Made by a program: the position numbers and the translations under genes
Notes under the pieces: generated by a model
Seen by the model: only the letters and a program-made list of their open reading frames with translations
The model's database searches: none
What the model was told of the DNA's origin: nothing
From: Candidatus Thiodiazotropha sp. (ex Monitilora ramsayi)
GTDB lineage: Bacteria; Pseudomonadota; Gammaproteobacteria; Chromatiales; Chromatiaceae
Assembly: GCA_025655595.1 (NCBI GenBank)
Contig: JAHXIO010000001.1
Location: forward strand, 186,001 to 250,000
DNA: 64,000 nt
Direction: 5' to 3'
Part shown: in pieces, positions 28,356 through 37,790 of the stretch
Numbering within the stretch: position 1 is the first letter of the stretch
How the letters are laid out: each line of letters starts with the position of its first letter

Positions 28356-28810
28356 AAATTAAACACATATCCATTCCGACCAAGGTAGCAAGGCCGGACA
28401 TGCTGGTGGGTGATGTGATGACGGAGTGTGTTGAAAAGGATGTGCCGGGGATCCCTTTTGTAGATGCGGAGGGAAAGCTTACCGGCCGTTTCTCTGTCAG
28501 GCATCTGTTCCTGCTCTGCTGTATTCCGCAAGATATTATACAGGGTGCCCACCTCCTTGGAGACGATATTGAGGCTCTCGATTTTCCCCATGTCCAGGCG
28601 GACGAACTGATGGCGCGAAAAGTGGATGAGTTCATTTTTCCTGATGCCATCCGTCTTTCGCCCAATTTTCAGGCAATCAAGGCGCTTGCCATCATGGAGA
28701 AGTACAACACGGAATATCTTTTTGTGACTGAGGATGAAGATTACCAGGGAGTCGTCACCCGCCTGAGCATTGCCAAGGCGATCGTTACTAAAGTCTGCTG
28801 TGTCGAATAG
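28352..28810 (+). CDS. CBS-domain protein
   Basis: A 152-residue protein with two CBS motifs in tandem: VGDVMTECVEKDVPGIPFVD at the start and LSPNFQAIKALAIMEKYNTE...VTEDEDYQGVVTRLSIAKAI near the end. CBS pairs bind adenine nucleotides and regulate attached or partner proteins. It overlaps the TtcA-like gene upstream (ATGA) and is followed by a permease gene after 6 bp, so a regulatory role on the permease is a reasonable inference. The middle part (about 45-95) diverges from a plain CBS fold. Confidence 0.82.
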   Translation: MKIKHISIPTKVARPDMLVGDVMTECVEKDVPGIPFVDAEGKLTGRFSVRHLFLLCCIPQDIIQGAHLLGDDIEALDFPHVQADELMARKVDEFIFPDAIRLSPNFQAIKALAIMEKYNTEYLFVTEDEDYQGVVTRLSIAKAIVTKVCCVE

Positions 28811-28816
28811 CTGATC

Positions 28817-30127
28817 ATGGATAACGTCACACTGGATATGTGGATCTCCGCTGCCGTGCTGGTAGTGGCCTACACACTCATATTCTCGGAGGTATTGCAT
28901 CGAACCATCGCTGCCCTGCTCGGTGCAGTGATCATGATCGGTGTCGGTATGTATATGGGCTTCTATTCACAAGAGGCGGCCATGCTGGCAGTGGATGGCA
29001 ACACTATACTTCTTCTCGCCGCCATGATGATGCTGGTGGCGCTGTTGAGACCTACCGGTGCTTTCGATTACGCGGCGGTGCATATCACACATTGGGCCAA
29101 GGGAAACCCCAAGCTGCTTTTAATCTATCTCAGTCTGGCTGTGAGCCTGATCAGTATGATTCTCGACAATGTCACTACCGTTATCGTGTTTGCGCCCTTG
29201 ACGGTTTTGATCTGTCGTCTGCTCAAGATCAATCCCATGCCCTATCTGATGGCTGAGGCGATGTTGTCCAATATCGGCGGTGCGGCAACCCTTGTGGGTG
29301 ATCCGCCCAACCTGATGATCGGCAGTGCGGCGGACATCAGCTTCAATTCTTTTGTGCTGCACATGGGTTTCCCCGTGCTTGTGGTGTGGTTGGGCACGGT
29401 AGGGTTGATGCTGTTTCTCTTTCGTGATCAGCTGACGGATGGCGGTAGTGACCCAAAAACCCTGGTTGCCACTCACGCCATCAAGGATGTTGAGGGATTA
29501 AAGCGGATTCTTTTGTCGCTTGGGGTTGTGGTGGTACTGTTTTTTATTCACCACACACTTCATGTTCTACCTGCCTATGCCTCCTTTATCGGTCTCAGTC
29601 TGGCACTTATACTGATGCGCCCCGATATGGAAAAACTCTTCAGTGCGGTCAATTGGTCGGTCCTCTTCTTCTTTGCCGCCCTGTTCATGATCGTTGGCGG
29701 CGTGGAAGCGTCAGGGCTGCTGGATCTGCTGGGCCATGAACTGGCCAAGTTGGCGAAGGATCCGCAGATGCTGCTGCTGACCGGGCTCCTGCTGATGTGG
29801 GTCGCAGCGATTCTCAGTGCCGTAGTGGACAACATCCCTTTTACCGTCACGATGATTCCCATCATTCTGGGATTGGAGAGTAGCGGCGTCAACATCGCCC
29901 CCCTCTGGTGGGCATTGGCATTGGGTGTCGGGTTGGGCGGTAACGGTACCCATATCGGCGCCACGGCCAATATCATTGCCGTTAGCGAGTCTGAAAAGAG
30001 CGGCATGCCTGAAGCGAAAATTACTCCCTTGGTGTGGATGCGGACCGGTATGCCGGTGATGTTTTTCGGATTGATCCTTGCCAGTGCCGTCTACTGGATT
30101 TTCTTTGAGATGTTTACAACCATTTGA
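28817..30127 (+). CDS. ArsB/NhaD-type (IT superfamily) permease
   Basis: A 436-residue permease of the ArsB/NhaD/P-protein family with about 11 membrane helices. The signature loops are SLISMILDNVTTVIVFAPLT and SNIGGAATLVGDPPNLMIGS in the N-terminal half, and AILSAVVDNIPFTVTMIPII plus GVGLGGNGTHIGATANIIAV in the second half. These motifs also occur in NhaD Na+/H+ antiporters and in silicon- and arsenite-type carriers, so the substrate is not decided. It is the third gene of a tight operon with the TtcA-like and CBS genes. Confidence 0.9.
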   Translation: MDNVTLDMWISAAVLVVAYTLIFSEVLHRTIAALLGAVIMIGVGMYMGFYSQEAAMLAVDGNTILLLAAMMMLVALLRPTGAFDYAAVHITHWAKGNPKLLLIYLSLAVSLISMILDNVTTVIVFAPLTVLICRLLKINPMPYLMAEAMLSNIGGAATLVGDPPNLMIGSAADISFNSFVLHMGFPVLVVWLGTVGLMLFLFRDQLTDGGSDPKTLVATHAIKDVEGLKRILLSLGVVVVLFFIHHTLHVLPAYASFIGLSLALILMRPDMEKLFSAVNWSVLFFFAALFMIVGGVEASGLLDLLGHELAKLAKDPQMLLLTGLLLMWVAAILSAVVDNIPFTVTMIPIILGLESSGVNIAPLWWALALGVGLGGNGTHIGATANIIAVSESEKSGMPEAKITPLVWMRTGMPVMFFGLILASAVYWIFFEMFTTI

Positions 30128-30271
30128 GTGTTTTACACGGCAATTGCGTCTGTTGATGTGGAATCTTCTCCTGCCGTCCAGTCAACAGACTGACTCTCCC
30201 GATCCTCTCAAACTTGTAAAGCCGGCGCGAAATACCACAGGCAGAGCATCTGTATATGGGCAGGGATTTTC

Positions 30272-30300
30272 TTGACTGTTTTCCTGGGTATTTCTATAGG
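30272..30300 (+). promoter_or_regulatory. Candidate sigma-70 promoter
   Basis: TTGACT and TATAGG are separated by 17 bp, 38 bp ahead of the ATG of the next small gene. The -35 element differs from consensus by one base and the -10 by two. Upstream of it, 30128-30271 shows no ORF worth reporting. Confidence 0.5.
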
Positions 30301-30338
30301 TAGTGAAAGAGCGTAATTCAACACGGGAGATTTGACCC

Positions 30339-30548
30339 ATGAATATCCGTACCACAACCGATCCCATCACTCTCCGCGAAGTGCCGAACCCCGAACAACA
30401 TCCCTGTCTTTATGAGGGAGATGGAGAGAACGGTGTCGAGATCTATTTCGAGAGTGAGGAGACTAAGCGGATGTACATCGACATGGAGCTGGAAGACTCG
30501 AAAGTGATTATCGGCGATGACACTGACGACTATGTCGCCCAGGGATAA
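30339..30548 (+). CDS. Small acidic hypothetical protein
   Basis: A 69-residue strongly acidic protein (VEIYFESEETKRMYIDMELE; IIGDDTDDYVAQG) without signal peptide or membrane segment. It begins after GGGAGATTTGACCC and a good promoter candidate, and lies 5 bp before the next gene, so it looks real. I do not recognise the family. The beta-rich middle could be a small regulatory fold. It probably acts in the cytoplasm with the membrane protein encoded next. Confidence 0.7.
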   Translation: MNIRTTTDPITLREVPNPEQHPCLYEGDGENGVEIYFESEETKRMYIDMELEDSKVIIGDDTDDYVAQG

Positions 30549-30553
30549 ATGCC

Positions 30554-31063
30554 ATGATCTTGAGACGTCTCTATCTGTTGGTGCCGGGAAGGTCTCACGC
30601 CGATGCGGTGGTGAGGGATCTGATGGCAGAACGCATCAGTCGCAAACATATACATACCATCGCCAAACCGGGTGTGGATATTGAGGGACTGCCCGAAGCG
30701 ACACTTAGGCAACGCAGTGACTTTGGTGCAAAGGTGGAACGCTGGTTCTGGGATATGAATCTGTTGGTCTTTTTTGCCGCGCTGGCATTGCTGTTAATAG
30801 CGCTTTGGCTGGGTGCCTGGCTCTGGGTGGTTGGTGCCGCAATCGTAGCAGTTACAAATGTGGTTCTGGGTTATCTCTTTGCCGGACATGTACCGAAAAC
30901 CCATGTCGAAGATTGTCTGACCCCTCTGCGACATGGAGAAATTCTCCTGCTGGTCGACGTACCTCGTTGGCGGATTACGCAAATTGAGCGAAATATCCGT
31001 CAAAGCCATCCCGAGGTCGAGATCGGTGGTGTTGGCTGGGGACTGGATGCCCTGGGTATCTAA
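30554..31063 (+). CDS. Membrane protein of DUF1269-like type
   Basis: A 169-residue protein with an N-terminal alpha/beta segment (MILRRLYLLVPGRSHADAVV), two adjacent membrane helices (MNLLVFFAALALLLIALWLG and LWVVGAAIVAVTNVVLGYLF) and a C-terminal alpha/beta part (ILLLVDVPRWRITQIERNIR). The layout is similar to DUF1269-type general stress membrane proteins, in which a glycine-rich helix pair is flanked by a ferredoxin-like half-domain on each side. Function is unknown. It is the last gene before a strong terminator and is 5 bp from the small acidic gene. Confidence 0.75.
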   Translation: MILRRLYLLVPGRSHADAVVRDLMAERISRKHIHTIAKPGVDIEGLPEATLRQRSDFGAKVERWFWDMNLLVFFAALALLLIALWLGAWLWVVGAAIVAVTNVVLGYLFAGHVPKTHVEDCLTPLRHGEILLLVDVPRWRITQIERNIRQSHPEVEIGGVGWGLDALGI

Positions 31064-31088
31064 TCTTCATAGTCCACCGGCCCAACAA

Positions 31089-31121
31089 GGGCGGTGCGCC
31101 CGCACCGCCCGGTTTTTTTTT
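31089..31121 (+). terminator. Intrinsic terminator
   Basis: GGGCGGTGC-GCCC-GCACCGCCC makes a 9-bp GC-rich stem with a 4-nt loop and is followed by GG and nine T residues. It ends the small two-gene operon that precedes prsT. Confidence 0.93.
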
Positions 31122-31287
31122 CATATAACTTGCAAGCCTCGGTCAAAATATATTGGCTAGGAGAAATCCTGCCGAATAGCGTCGTTTAGGAATTCAGGCA
31201 TCTACTGCATCTTTCCTCTGACTCGCCGTGGTAGACTTTGGCGTCAAGTCAACAGTCTGTCACGATCGCCATCACAGCGAGGGAAGC

Positions 31288-34071
31288 ATGAAGCTGCCAA
31301 ATAAACCGTTAAGTCTGGGTTTCTTTGTACCCTGGATCCTGATCACAGTATTTTTTATCTCCGGTTGCAATCTGTTTACCAGCAACGAGGAACGTTTTCG
31401 CAAAGCCGTTGATCATCAGGAAAAAGGTGAAGTCAATGCAGCGATTATCGAGTTCAAGAACGTAATAAAGAGTGACCCGGAACACGCTCAGGCTCGCCTG
31501 CTATTGGGAAAGGCTTACCTGAAAATCAATGATGGAGCCGGTGCAAAGAAGGAGCTGCTACGCGCGCGTTCACTGGGAGTCGTGGATAGTGACCTGGCAG
31601 TCGAGCTGGCCAAAGCGTATCTGTTGACGGATGAATTGGATGAGGCCCAAAGCCTCCTAGAAGAGACACCATCGCTCCCGCAAGACGGTGAGACCCTGAC
31701 GCTCAAAGGAGATGTGGTTCTGGCGTTGGGTCGAATTGCGGAGGCGAAACGACACTATCAGGCAAGTCTGTCATCAGACCCTACCTATATCAGAGCGCGT
31801 TACGGCTTGGTCCGTCTCGCTTTGAGAGAAAATAACAATGTAGAGGCGTCGCAGCAGATCAAAAAGATATTGGATTTGGATGAGAGTGACTTTCAGGGAC
31901 TGATTTACCTGGCGGAAGTGGAACTCAATCAGGGAAATCCTCAGGCTGCTATTGAAGCGTATAAGCGTGCCCTGAAAACGGCCGACAATACTTTCGTCAG
32001 GATCGGGTTGGCGAGAGCCTATCTGGCGGTGAGCGATACAGAGTCTGCAGACAGGCAATTGGATGCTGTCGCAGAGAGAGAACCGGAAAACCTGGTCGTC
32101 AGCTATTTGAAAGCGGTCTCCGCATACCAGAGAAACGATCTTTCAACAGCGAAAACCCTGCTGCTTGAGGTGGTCGGCAAGGCGCCGGACCACTATCCCA
32201 GTCTGCTGTTGCTCGGTTCGGTCCATTTCCATCTTGCCGAGTATGAGCAGGCGATAAACAACTTGGTGCGCTATCTGGCTCAAGATGAGAGCCATGTGCG
32301 GGCAAAAAAGGTGCTGGCCCAGTCCTATGTCAAGTTGGGGGACCTGGATCGAGCCATCGAACGCCTGGAGTCCGCAGCCGATACGACACCCAATGATCCC
32401 GAATTGATGATGATGTTGGGGAATCTCTATACTGGAAAAGGCGACTATGCCAGCGGTGAGAGTTACTACAACAAGGCAATGAAACTGGCGCCGGGTGTCA
32501 AGGAGATCGAGACCCGGATGGCAATCAATCGGTGGGCGTCAGGCGATCATGACCAGGCCATTGCCGATCTCAATACCATCACAGAATCGGAGCAGGCCTA
32601 TCTCCCGGCAGATATCGCACTGATCACGGCGCATATGCAGTCAAAGGAATTTCAGCAGGCGCTGGATGTGTCGCGAAAGCTGATAGAGAAGAAGCCCGAC
32701 ATGCCGATCGGATATGCGCTGGCCGCTGCCGCACAGGAGGCGATGGGGGCAAAAGCCGAGGCGGTGAGCTATCTGGAACAATCCCTGCAGGTCGATCCCG
32801 GTTATATGAATGGCTATCTGTTGTTGGCTCGTATGGCGCTAAAAGAGGGGGATGTTCAGCGGGCCAGACGTCGACTTGAGCAGGCATTGACGCAACAGCC
32901 GAATGACGAGAAAGCCTTGCTGATGCTGGCAACACTGGAAGAGCAAGCTGGCAATAAAACCCAGGCAACGAAACTGGTGGAGCAGGCCAGGGCAGGTAAT
33001 CCCAGGGCAGTTACACCGCGAGTCTTATTGGCGAACGCAGCTCTGGGCCAGGGCAAGATTGACGAAGCGAGAGCGTTGACTCAGGAGGCGCTGACGATTG
33101 CCCCATCAGATATATCGGTCGTCCTTCTGCAGGCAGAGCTTGAACAGGCCGCTGGAGACAATCAGGCTGCTTTGAAGGCGTATGAAAAAGTGCTGGAGAT
33201 CAATCCCGGCGCTTTCGATGTCGCCGCGAAAATGGCTGGTATCATGGCAAAACTCGGGGATCTTGCGGGTGCCCAGCGCGTTTTCGAAAGTATTCTGGCC
33301 CAGAAGGCAGACCATATCGGTGCCCAATGGGCACTCGGCGGAATTGCCTTACAACAGGGCAAGCCCAAGTTAGCGGCAGAGTATGCCGAGAGATTGATCA
33401 AGCAGCATGACGCTTCTGCAGCCGGTTATTCCCTGAAGGGTGACGTGATGATGAGTCGGAAGCAGTTCGAAGGGGCGCTGGCAGCCTATCGGGAGGCCTT
33501 CAGCAGGTCCGAAGGGCGAATGACTCTGGCCAAGATCACTCAGTCTCTGCAGACCCTGGGTCGAAAACGAGAATCTCTGGAAATGTTGGATCAGTGGTTG
33601 GAGAAGCGCCCTGAGGACATCGATACCCGACTGAGCTATGCGACACAGCTACAGAGCTTGGGAGACGATGCCAGAGCGATTGCTGAATACCAGGAGATTC
33701 TGCAGCGGAAACCGGATCACCCTGTGGCCATGAACAATCTGGCCTGGCTGTACTACACCCAGGGGAGTACCGAAAAAGCCCTGGACCTTGCCAAGCGTGC
33801 TCACCAGATAGCGCCATCAGTACCGGGTATCATAGATACTTATGGTTGGATCCTGGTCAACAACAACCAGGTCGATGCGGGCCTTAAACTGCTGGAGGAG
33901 GCCAGAGCCAAACGGCCTGAGGATCTCGATATTCGCTACCATCTGGCGGCTGCGCATGCGCGAGCCGGCAACAGCGGATTCGCCAAAAGCGAACTGGAAG
34001 AGATCCTGGCCTCAAACAAAGGTTTCAGCGAGAAGCAGAACGCGGCTGATCTCTTGAACAGCCTGCGCTAA
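31288..34071 (+). CDS. prsT: PEP-CTERM system TPR-repeat lipoprotein PrsT
   Basis: A 927-residue lipoprotein with more than fifteen TPR repeats, found in organisms with the XrtA exosortase/EPS system. The signal and lipobox are VFFISGC (Cys about residue 27), and the mature part opens NLFTSNEERFRKAVDHQEKG, as in PrsT. The remainder is repeats such as ARLLLGKAYLKINDGAGAKK. The ORF track starts at 31228; the ATG at 31288 after CGAGGGAAGC is chosen. Typical neighbours (exosortase xrtA, EPS genes) are not in the window, so this copy is an orphan here. The gene converges on prlC with a 4-bp overlap of the stop codons. Confidence 0.88.
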   Translation: MKLPNKPLSLGFFVPWILITVFFISGCNLFTSNEERFRKAVDHQEKGEVNAAIIEFKNVIKSDPEHAQARLLLGKAYLKINDGAGAKKELLRARSLGVVDSDLAVELAKAYLLTDELDEAQSLLEETPSLPQDGETLTLKGDVVLALGRIAEAKRHYQASLSSDPTYIRARYGLVRLALRENNNVEASQQIKKILDLDESDFQGLIYLAEVELNQGNPQAAIEAYKRALKTADNTFVRIGLARAYLAVSDTESADRQLDAVAEREPENLVVSYLKAVSAYQRNDLSTAKTLLLEVVGKAPDHYPSLLLLGSVHFHLAEYEQAINNLVRYLAQDESHVRAKKVLAQSYVKLGDLDRAIERLESAADTTPNDPELMMMLGNLYTGKGDYASGESYYNKAMKLAPGVKEIETRMAINRWASGDHDQAIADLNTITESEQAYLPADIALITAHMQSKEFQQALDVSRKLIEKKPDMPIGYALAAAAQEAMGAKAEAVSYLEQSLQVDPGYMNGYLLLARMALKEGDVQRARRRLEQALTQQPNDEKALLMLATLEEQAGNKTQATKLVEQARAGNPRAVTPRVLLANAALGQGKIDEARALTQEALTIAPSDISVVLLQAELEQAAGDNQAALKAYEKVLEINPGAFDVAAKMAGIMAKLGDLAGAQRVFESILAQKADHIGAQWALGGIALQQGKPKLAAEYAERLIKQHDASAAGYSLKGDVMMSRKQFEGALAAYREAFSRSEGRMTLAKITQSLQTLGRKRESLEMLDQWLEKRPEDIDTRLSYATQLQSLGDDARAIAEYQEILQRKPDHPVAMNNLAWLYYTQGSTEKALDLAKRAHQIAPSVPGIIDTYGWILVNNNQVDAGLKLLEEARAKRPEDLDIRYHLAAAHARAGNSGFAKSELEEILASNKGFSEKQNAADLLNSLR

Positions 34072-36104
34072 CCGGTGATGCCGCTGTGGCGTAGCAGCGG
34101 CTCGATCTCCGGCTCTCTTCCGCGAAAGGCGATAAAGAGGTCCATGGCGTCTTTTGAACCGCCCTGCTCGAGGATCTCCTGCAGAAAGGTCTGTCCAGCG
34201 TCGGGGTCGAAGATGCCTTTCTCCTCGAACAGTGAGAAGGCATCGGCGGAGAGCACCTCGGCCCATTTATAGCTGTAGTAGCCGGCCGCATAGCCGCCGG
34301 CGAAGATATGGGCGAAACCGTGGGCAAAACGGTTCCAGGTTGGCGCCTGAACGACTGAGACCTGTTGCCTCACCTGATCGAGAATCGGGTAGATACGCCC
34401 CCCCTTTTCCGGATCGAACTCGAGATGGATACGAAAATCGAACAGAGCAAATTCCAGTTGACGCACCATCATCATAGCGGACTGGAAATTTTTCGCCTCT
34501 CGCATGCGCCTGTATAGATCGTCGGGTATGGGTTCGCCGGTATCCACATGGCCGGAGATGAGATCCAGCGCCTCCTTCTCCCAGCACCAGTTCTCCATGA
34601 ACTGACTCGGAAGCTCCACGGCATCCCAGGCAACGCCGCTGATGCCGGCCACCGGGGGATAGTCGATGCGGGTCAAAAGGTGGTGCAGGCCATGCCCGAA
34701 CTCATGAAACAAAGTCTCAACTTCGTCGTGGGTAAACAGGGCGGGCTTGCCATCGACCGGCGGTGAGAAGTTACAGGTCAGATAGGCGACGGGGATCTGA
34801 TCGATCTCATCTGTGAAGAAACGGCTGGCACAGTCGTCCATCCAGGCGCCTCCTCGTTTCATGGGACGCGCATAGAGATCGAGATAAAACTGTCCGCGTA
34901 GGTGGTGGTCGGTATCGCGGATCTCAAAGAAGCGCACATCGGGATGCCAGGTATCGACACCCTCCACCTCCTGAACTCGCAGTCCGTATAGTCGCTCCAC
35001 CACGGCGAACATACCGGGGATCACTTTTGTTTCAGGAAAGTAGGGCTTAAGCATCTCCTGGGAGATGTTGTGTCGCTGCTGACGCAATTTCTCGGCATAG
35101 TAGCCAGTATCCCATGCCTGCAGGTCGGACATGCCGTATTCTCGTTGGGCAAAAGCCTTCAACTCGTCGAGCTCTTGCTGTGCCTGATGGTGGGAGCGCG
35201 ATGCCAGATCAGTCAGGAAGGCCATTACCTCATCCGCATTGCGCGCCATCTTGCGTGCCAGGGAGCGTTCCGCGTAGTTGGCGAAGCCTAGCAGCCCGGC
35301 CTGTTCGTGGCGCAAGGCGAGAATCTGCTCCATGACTTCGGTGTTGTCGAACTTGCCCGCATGGGGGCCCTGATCGGAAGCCCGGGTGGCATAGGCTTCA
35401 TAGACCTCTCGGCGCAACTCGCGATTGTCTGCATAGGTCATTACCGGCATGTACGAAGGAAAGTCCAGGGTCAGCAGCCAGCCTTTCCGATGATCGCGCT
35501 GAGTGGCGGTCTGTCGGGCCAGTGCCATGGCCGACTCCGGTAGCCCTGCCAGTTCATCGGCATTGGTAATCAGCTTGCTCCAGGCATTGGTCGCGTCGAG
35601 CAGGTTCTCCTCGAATTTGGTGGTCAGCTTCGAGAGCGCCTGGCTGATCTCCTTGAATCGCTGTTTCTTCTCGGTGGGAAGGTCGACGCCTGAAAGACGG
35701 AACTCCAACAAGGCATTGTCCAACAGTTTGCTTTGCGCGCAATCGAGCCCGTTACGGTTGGCTGCAACACGCTTGTAGGCATTACACAGGCTCGAGTTCT
35801 GTCCCATCTCAGTGGCGTAATCGCTGAGTTTCGGCAGGCAGGCGTTGTAGGCTTTGCGCAATGTCTCGCTATTGACCACCGAGTTCATGTGGCTGACGGG
35901 GGACCATGCCCTACCGAGCTTGTCATCGAGTATCTCGAGCGGTTCGATAAGACCTTTCCAAGTGTGAGTCTGCGGGGCATCCAGGAGGCGCTGAATCTCG
36001 TGCCTGTTCTCTGCCAGCAATGCGTCGATGGCCGGTTCAACCATCTCGGGGGTGATCTTCGAGAAGGGGGGTAGGCCTTCCATTTCAAGTAGTTGGTTGG
36101 TCAT
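34068..36104 (-). CDS. prlC: Oligopeptidase A (M3 zinc metallopeptidase)
   Basis: A 678-residue cytoplasmic peptidase that breaks down short peptides, including cleaved signal peptides. The zinc site is VETLFHEFGHGLHHLLT (HExxH); the family ending MELPSQ-like segment reads VELPSQFMENWCWEKEALDL. From the ATG at 36104 (GGAAAGACGAG just upstream) the N-terminus MTNQLLEMEGLPPFSKITPE matches E. coli PrlC; the 30 extra codons in the track are not coding. It is followed, on the other strand, by prsT with a tail-to-tail overlap. A CNP1-like gene is 22 bp upstream on the same strand. Confidence 0.97.
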   Translation of the reverse strand: MTNQLLEMEGLPPFSKITPEMVEPAIDALLAENRHEIQRLLDAPQTHTWKGLIEPLEILDDKLGRAWSPVSHMNSVVNSETLRKAYNACLPKLSDYATEMGQNSSLCNAYKRVAANRNGLDCAQSKLLDNALLEFRLSGVDLPTEKKQRFKEISQALSKLTTKFEENLLDATNAWSKLITNADELAGLPESAMALARQTATQRDHRKGWLLTLDFPSYMPVMTYADNRELRREVYEAYATRASDQGPHAGKFDNTEVMEQILALRHEQAGLLGFANYAERSLARKMARNADEVMAFLTDLASRSHHQAQQELDELKAFAQREYGMSDLQAWDTGYYAEKLRQQRHNISQEMLKPYFPETKVIPGMFAVVERLYGLRVQEVEGVDTWHPDVRFFEIRDTDHHLRGQFYLDLYARPMKRGGAWMDDCASRFFTDEIDQIPVAYLTCNFSPPVDGKPALFTHDEVETLFHEFGHGLHHLLTRIDYPPVAGISGVAWDAVELPSQFMENWCWEKEALDLISGHVDTGEPIPDDLYRRMREAKNFQSAMMMVRQLEFALFDFRIHLEFDPEKGGRIYPILDQVRQQVSVVQAPTWNRFAHGFAHIFAGGYAAGYYSYKWAEVLSADAFSLFEEKGIFDPDAGQTFLQEILEQGGSKDAMDLFIAFRGREPEIEPLLRHSGITG

Positions 36105-36126
36105 CTCGTCTTTCCAGGCTTTGCGA

Positions 36127-36669
36127 TTATCTTTCGCTGCCGATGAATGGTGTATTGACCAGCTGATTGTCCCGCATGGCCCTGAATACTGCATCGGGTG
36201 GGTTCGGTTTGCCGGTGAGCAGGTTACAGATCAGATCCTCATAGAGGATGGTCCTATATTCTCCGCCCTTGGGTATGGCTTCCCACTCAGCGCCCGGCAT
36301 GGGGGTCAATTTTTCACCGTCGCCATAGGCGTAGGTCTTGTGCTCCCGCAGACCGCAACGCAGCCCCTCATAGCTGCTGTTGACCGCACCCCTGTTGGAA
36401 CGGATGACCAGCAGAAAACGTGTGACACCGTCACCACCTGTGCGGAGTGAGTCGCGTTCGATGAAATATTGGAAGCGGCTGTTTGGATCGGGTACCGTGA
36501 AGGACTGCAGATTATCTTCACTGAAGTGTTTAGGAATCTCTACGGTTTCCTCCTGCCAGTTCTCAACCGGTGCCACATAGTCGTTTCTCTCCTCTTTGTC
36601 CAAAGGATCGTAGGCTTGCAGGTCTGAACAAAGAATGAGAAATAGGAGTAGGACGGAAGCGGGTTTCAT
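36127..36669 (-). CDS. CNP1-like family exported protein
   Basis: A 180-residue secreted protein with signal peptide MKPASVLLLFLILCSDLQA and the CNP1-like domain (VPDPNSRFQYFIERDSLRTG ... RYVLVIRSNRGA-type segment, here TRFLLVIRSNRGAVNSSYEG). The family is named after a cryptic neisserial protein and has no assigned enzyme activity. Two Cys are conserved (GLRCGLRE and LICNLLTG), likely a disulfide. It is 22 bp upstream of prlC on the same strand and could share its transcript. Confidence 0.85.
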   Translation of the reverse strand: MKPASVLLLFLILCSDLQAYDPLDKEERNDYVAPVENWQEETVEIPKHFSEDNLQSFTVPDPNSRFQYFIERDSLRTGGDGVTRFLLVIRSNRGAVNSSYEGLRCGLREHKTYAYGDGEKLTPMPGAEWEAIPKGGEYRTILYEDLICNLLTGKPNPPDAVFRAMRDNQLVNTPFIGSER

Positions 36670-36821
36670 GTAAATTGGGTTCCTGCATTCGTGAAAGACT
36701 TAGTGTCGCATTCTGGTCTGGTGTGGAAAAGCCCTGATACCTTATGTTTGTCCAGGAAATCACCGTGAGGCCGGCTGGCAGCTATTTTACGGCCCATTTC
36801 AGTGGAAAATCACTTGGTTAT

Positions 36822-37748
36822 TCAGATGAATCTTGCGGTCAGCAGCCAGACCATAAGAGAACCGAGGACAAAAAACCCCAACAATGCGCCGACAGCAAAA
36901 CGACGAAATCGCCGGACGATATCAAACTCCTCTTTAGTTGATATCAGTAGAGGGCGTCTGCTGGATTCCGTTCCGCTTAAGGTGTGAATCGACTGCTGGT
37001 CCTCCAGCATCTGTTCGCGCACGACCTCGCGGGTCGCTGCTCGACGCACACCCTCCCATTCGTCAAGGTCGATCTGGCCGTCCCGATTGCGGTCGAACTT
37101 CTCAAGCAGAGCGGCGTGATCTGTCTTCCACTGGCGGAGCCTGCCTTTGATCATCTCATCACGCATGGCCTGACGGTCGATTTCGCCAACCGATTTGAAG
37201 AGGCCGATGGCATAAAGGGGATCCCCGGGCATGATGGTCTCTTCCGTGTAGCGGTAGTCACCGCCAAAGGTGTTATGAACCGATATGTTGACGCCCATGA
37301 CACGGAAGTTACTCTGATTTGTACCCATGCCCCGGTCTGGTCCTGCCCCGGGTGTGGCATTGGGTCCATACCAGATGTTCTTTTCGCTGGGGGAGACCTG
37401 TGCATCCTCGGGATCGATGATGCATTCGCCGGTTTCATCCCGTAAGAGGAATAAACTGTCACTGACGCCGCTTCTTTGGGTGCGCCAGCCCTTGTCGTTT
37501 TTTCGCTCGACTTTATAGCGCCACCAGCAGCAGGATGTGCTGCTGAGGGGGGAAAGGATCCGCTCCCCCTTCATTATAGCTGCCTCGCCGATCAGCTCTA
37601 CGTAACCCTGATGGGCGGATCGGATACGCGAGGTTGGAGTGTCCTCGATCAGTCTGGCCCGATGCAGGTTACGGAACGAATAGTAGAGTGACAGCACGGC
37701 CGACAGTGCCAGCAGAGCACTCCAGAACCAGAAGGCGCCGTCGCCCAT
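36822..37748 (-). CDS. GIDE-domain membrane protein with EF-hand (E3-ligase-like BAM domain)
   Basis: This protein has an N-terminal membrane helix (FWFWSALLALSAVLSLYYSF), then a GIDE/BAM-type domain like that of the mitochondrial ligase MUL1 (GEAAIMKGERILSPLSSTSC, CWWRYKVE, SLFLLRDETGECIIDPEDA). An EF-hand, DRNRDGQIDLDEWE, near residue 215 (DxDxDG-like with 12-residue loop) may bind calcium. A last helix (FAVGALLGFFVLGSLMVWLL) ends it. No RING domain exists, so ligase activity is not implied. The track starts at 37769; the ATG at 37748 has GAGAG upstream. It lies 42 bp downstream of lemA, a frequent GIDE partner. Confidence 0.85.
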   Translation of the reverse strand: MGDGAFWFWSALLALSAVLSLYYSFRNLHRARLIEDTPTSRIRSAHQGYVELIGEAAIMKGERILSPLSSTSCCWWRYKVERKNDKGWRTQRSGVSDSLFLLRDETGECIIDPEDAQVSPSEKNIWYGPNATPGAGPDRGMGTNQSNFRVMGVNISVHNTFGGDYRYTEETIMPGDPLYAIGLFKSVGEIDRQAMRDEMIKGRLRQWKTDHAALLEKFDRNRDGQIDLDEWEGVRRAATREVVREQMLEDQQSIHTLSGTESSRRPLLISTKEEFDIVRRFRRFAVGALLGFFVLGSLMVWLLTARFI

Positions 37749-37790
37749 TTGTGTGATCTCTCGAACCATCTTGAGAGGGGGGTATCTGAG

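Noticed and set aside
30078-30275. 65-residue plus-strand ORF after the permease gene
   Set aside because: Overlaps the permease end in another frame and has no ribosome site or domain.
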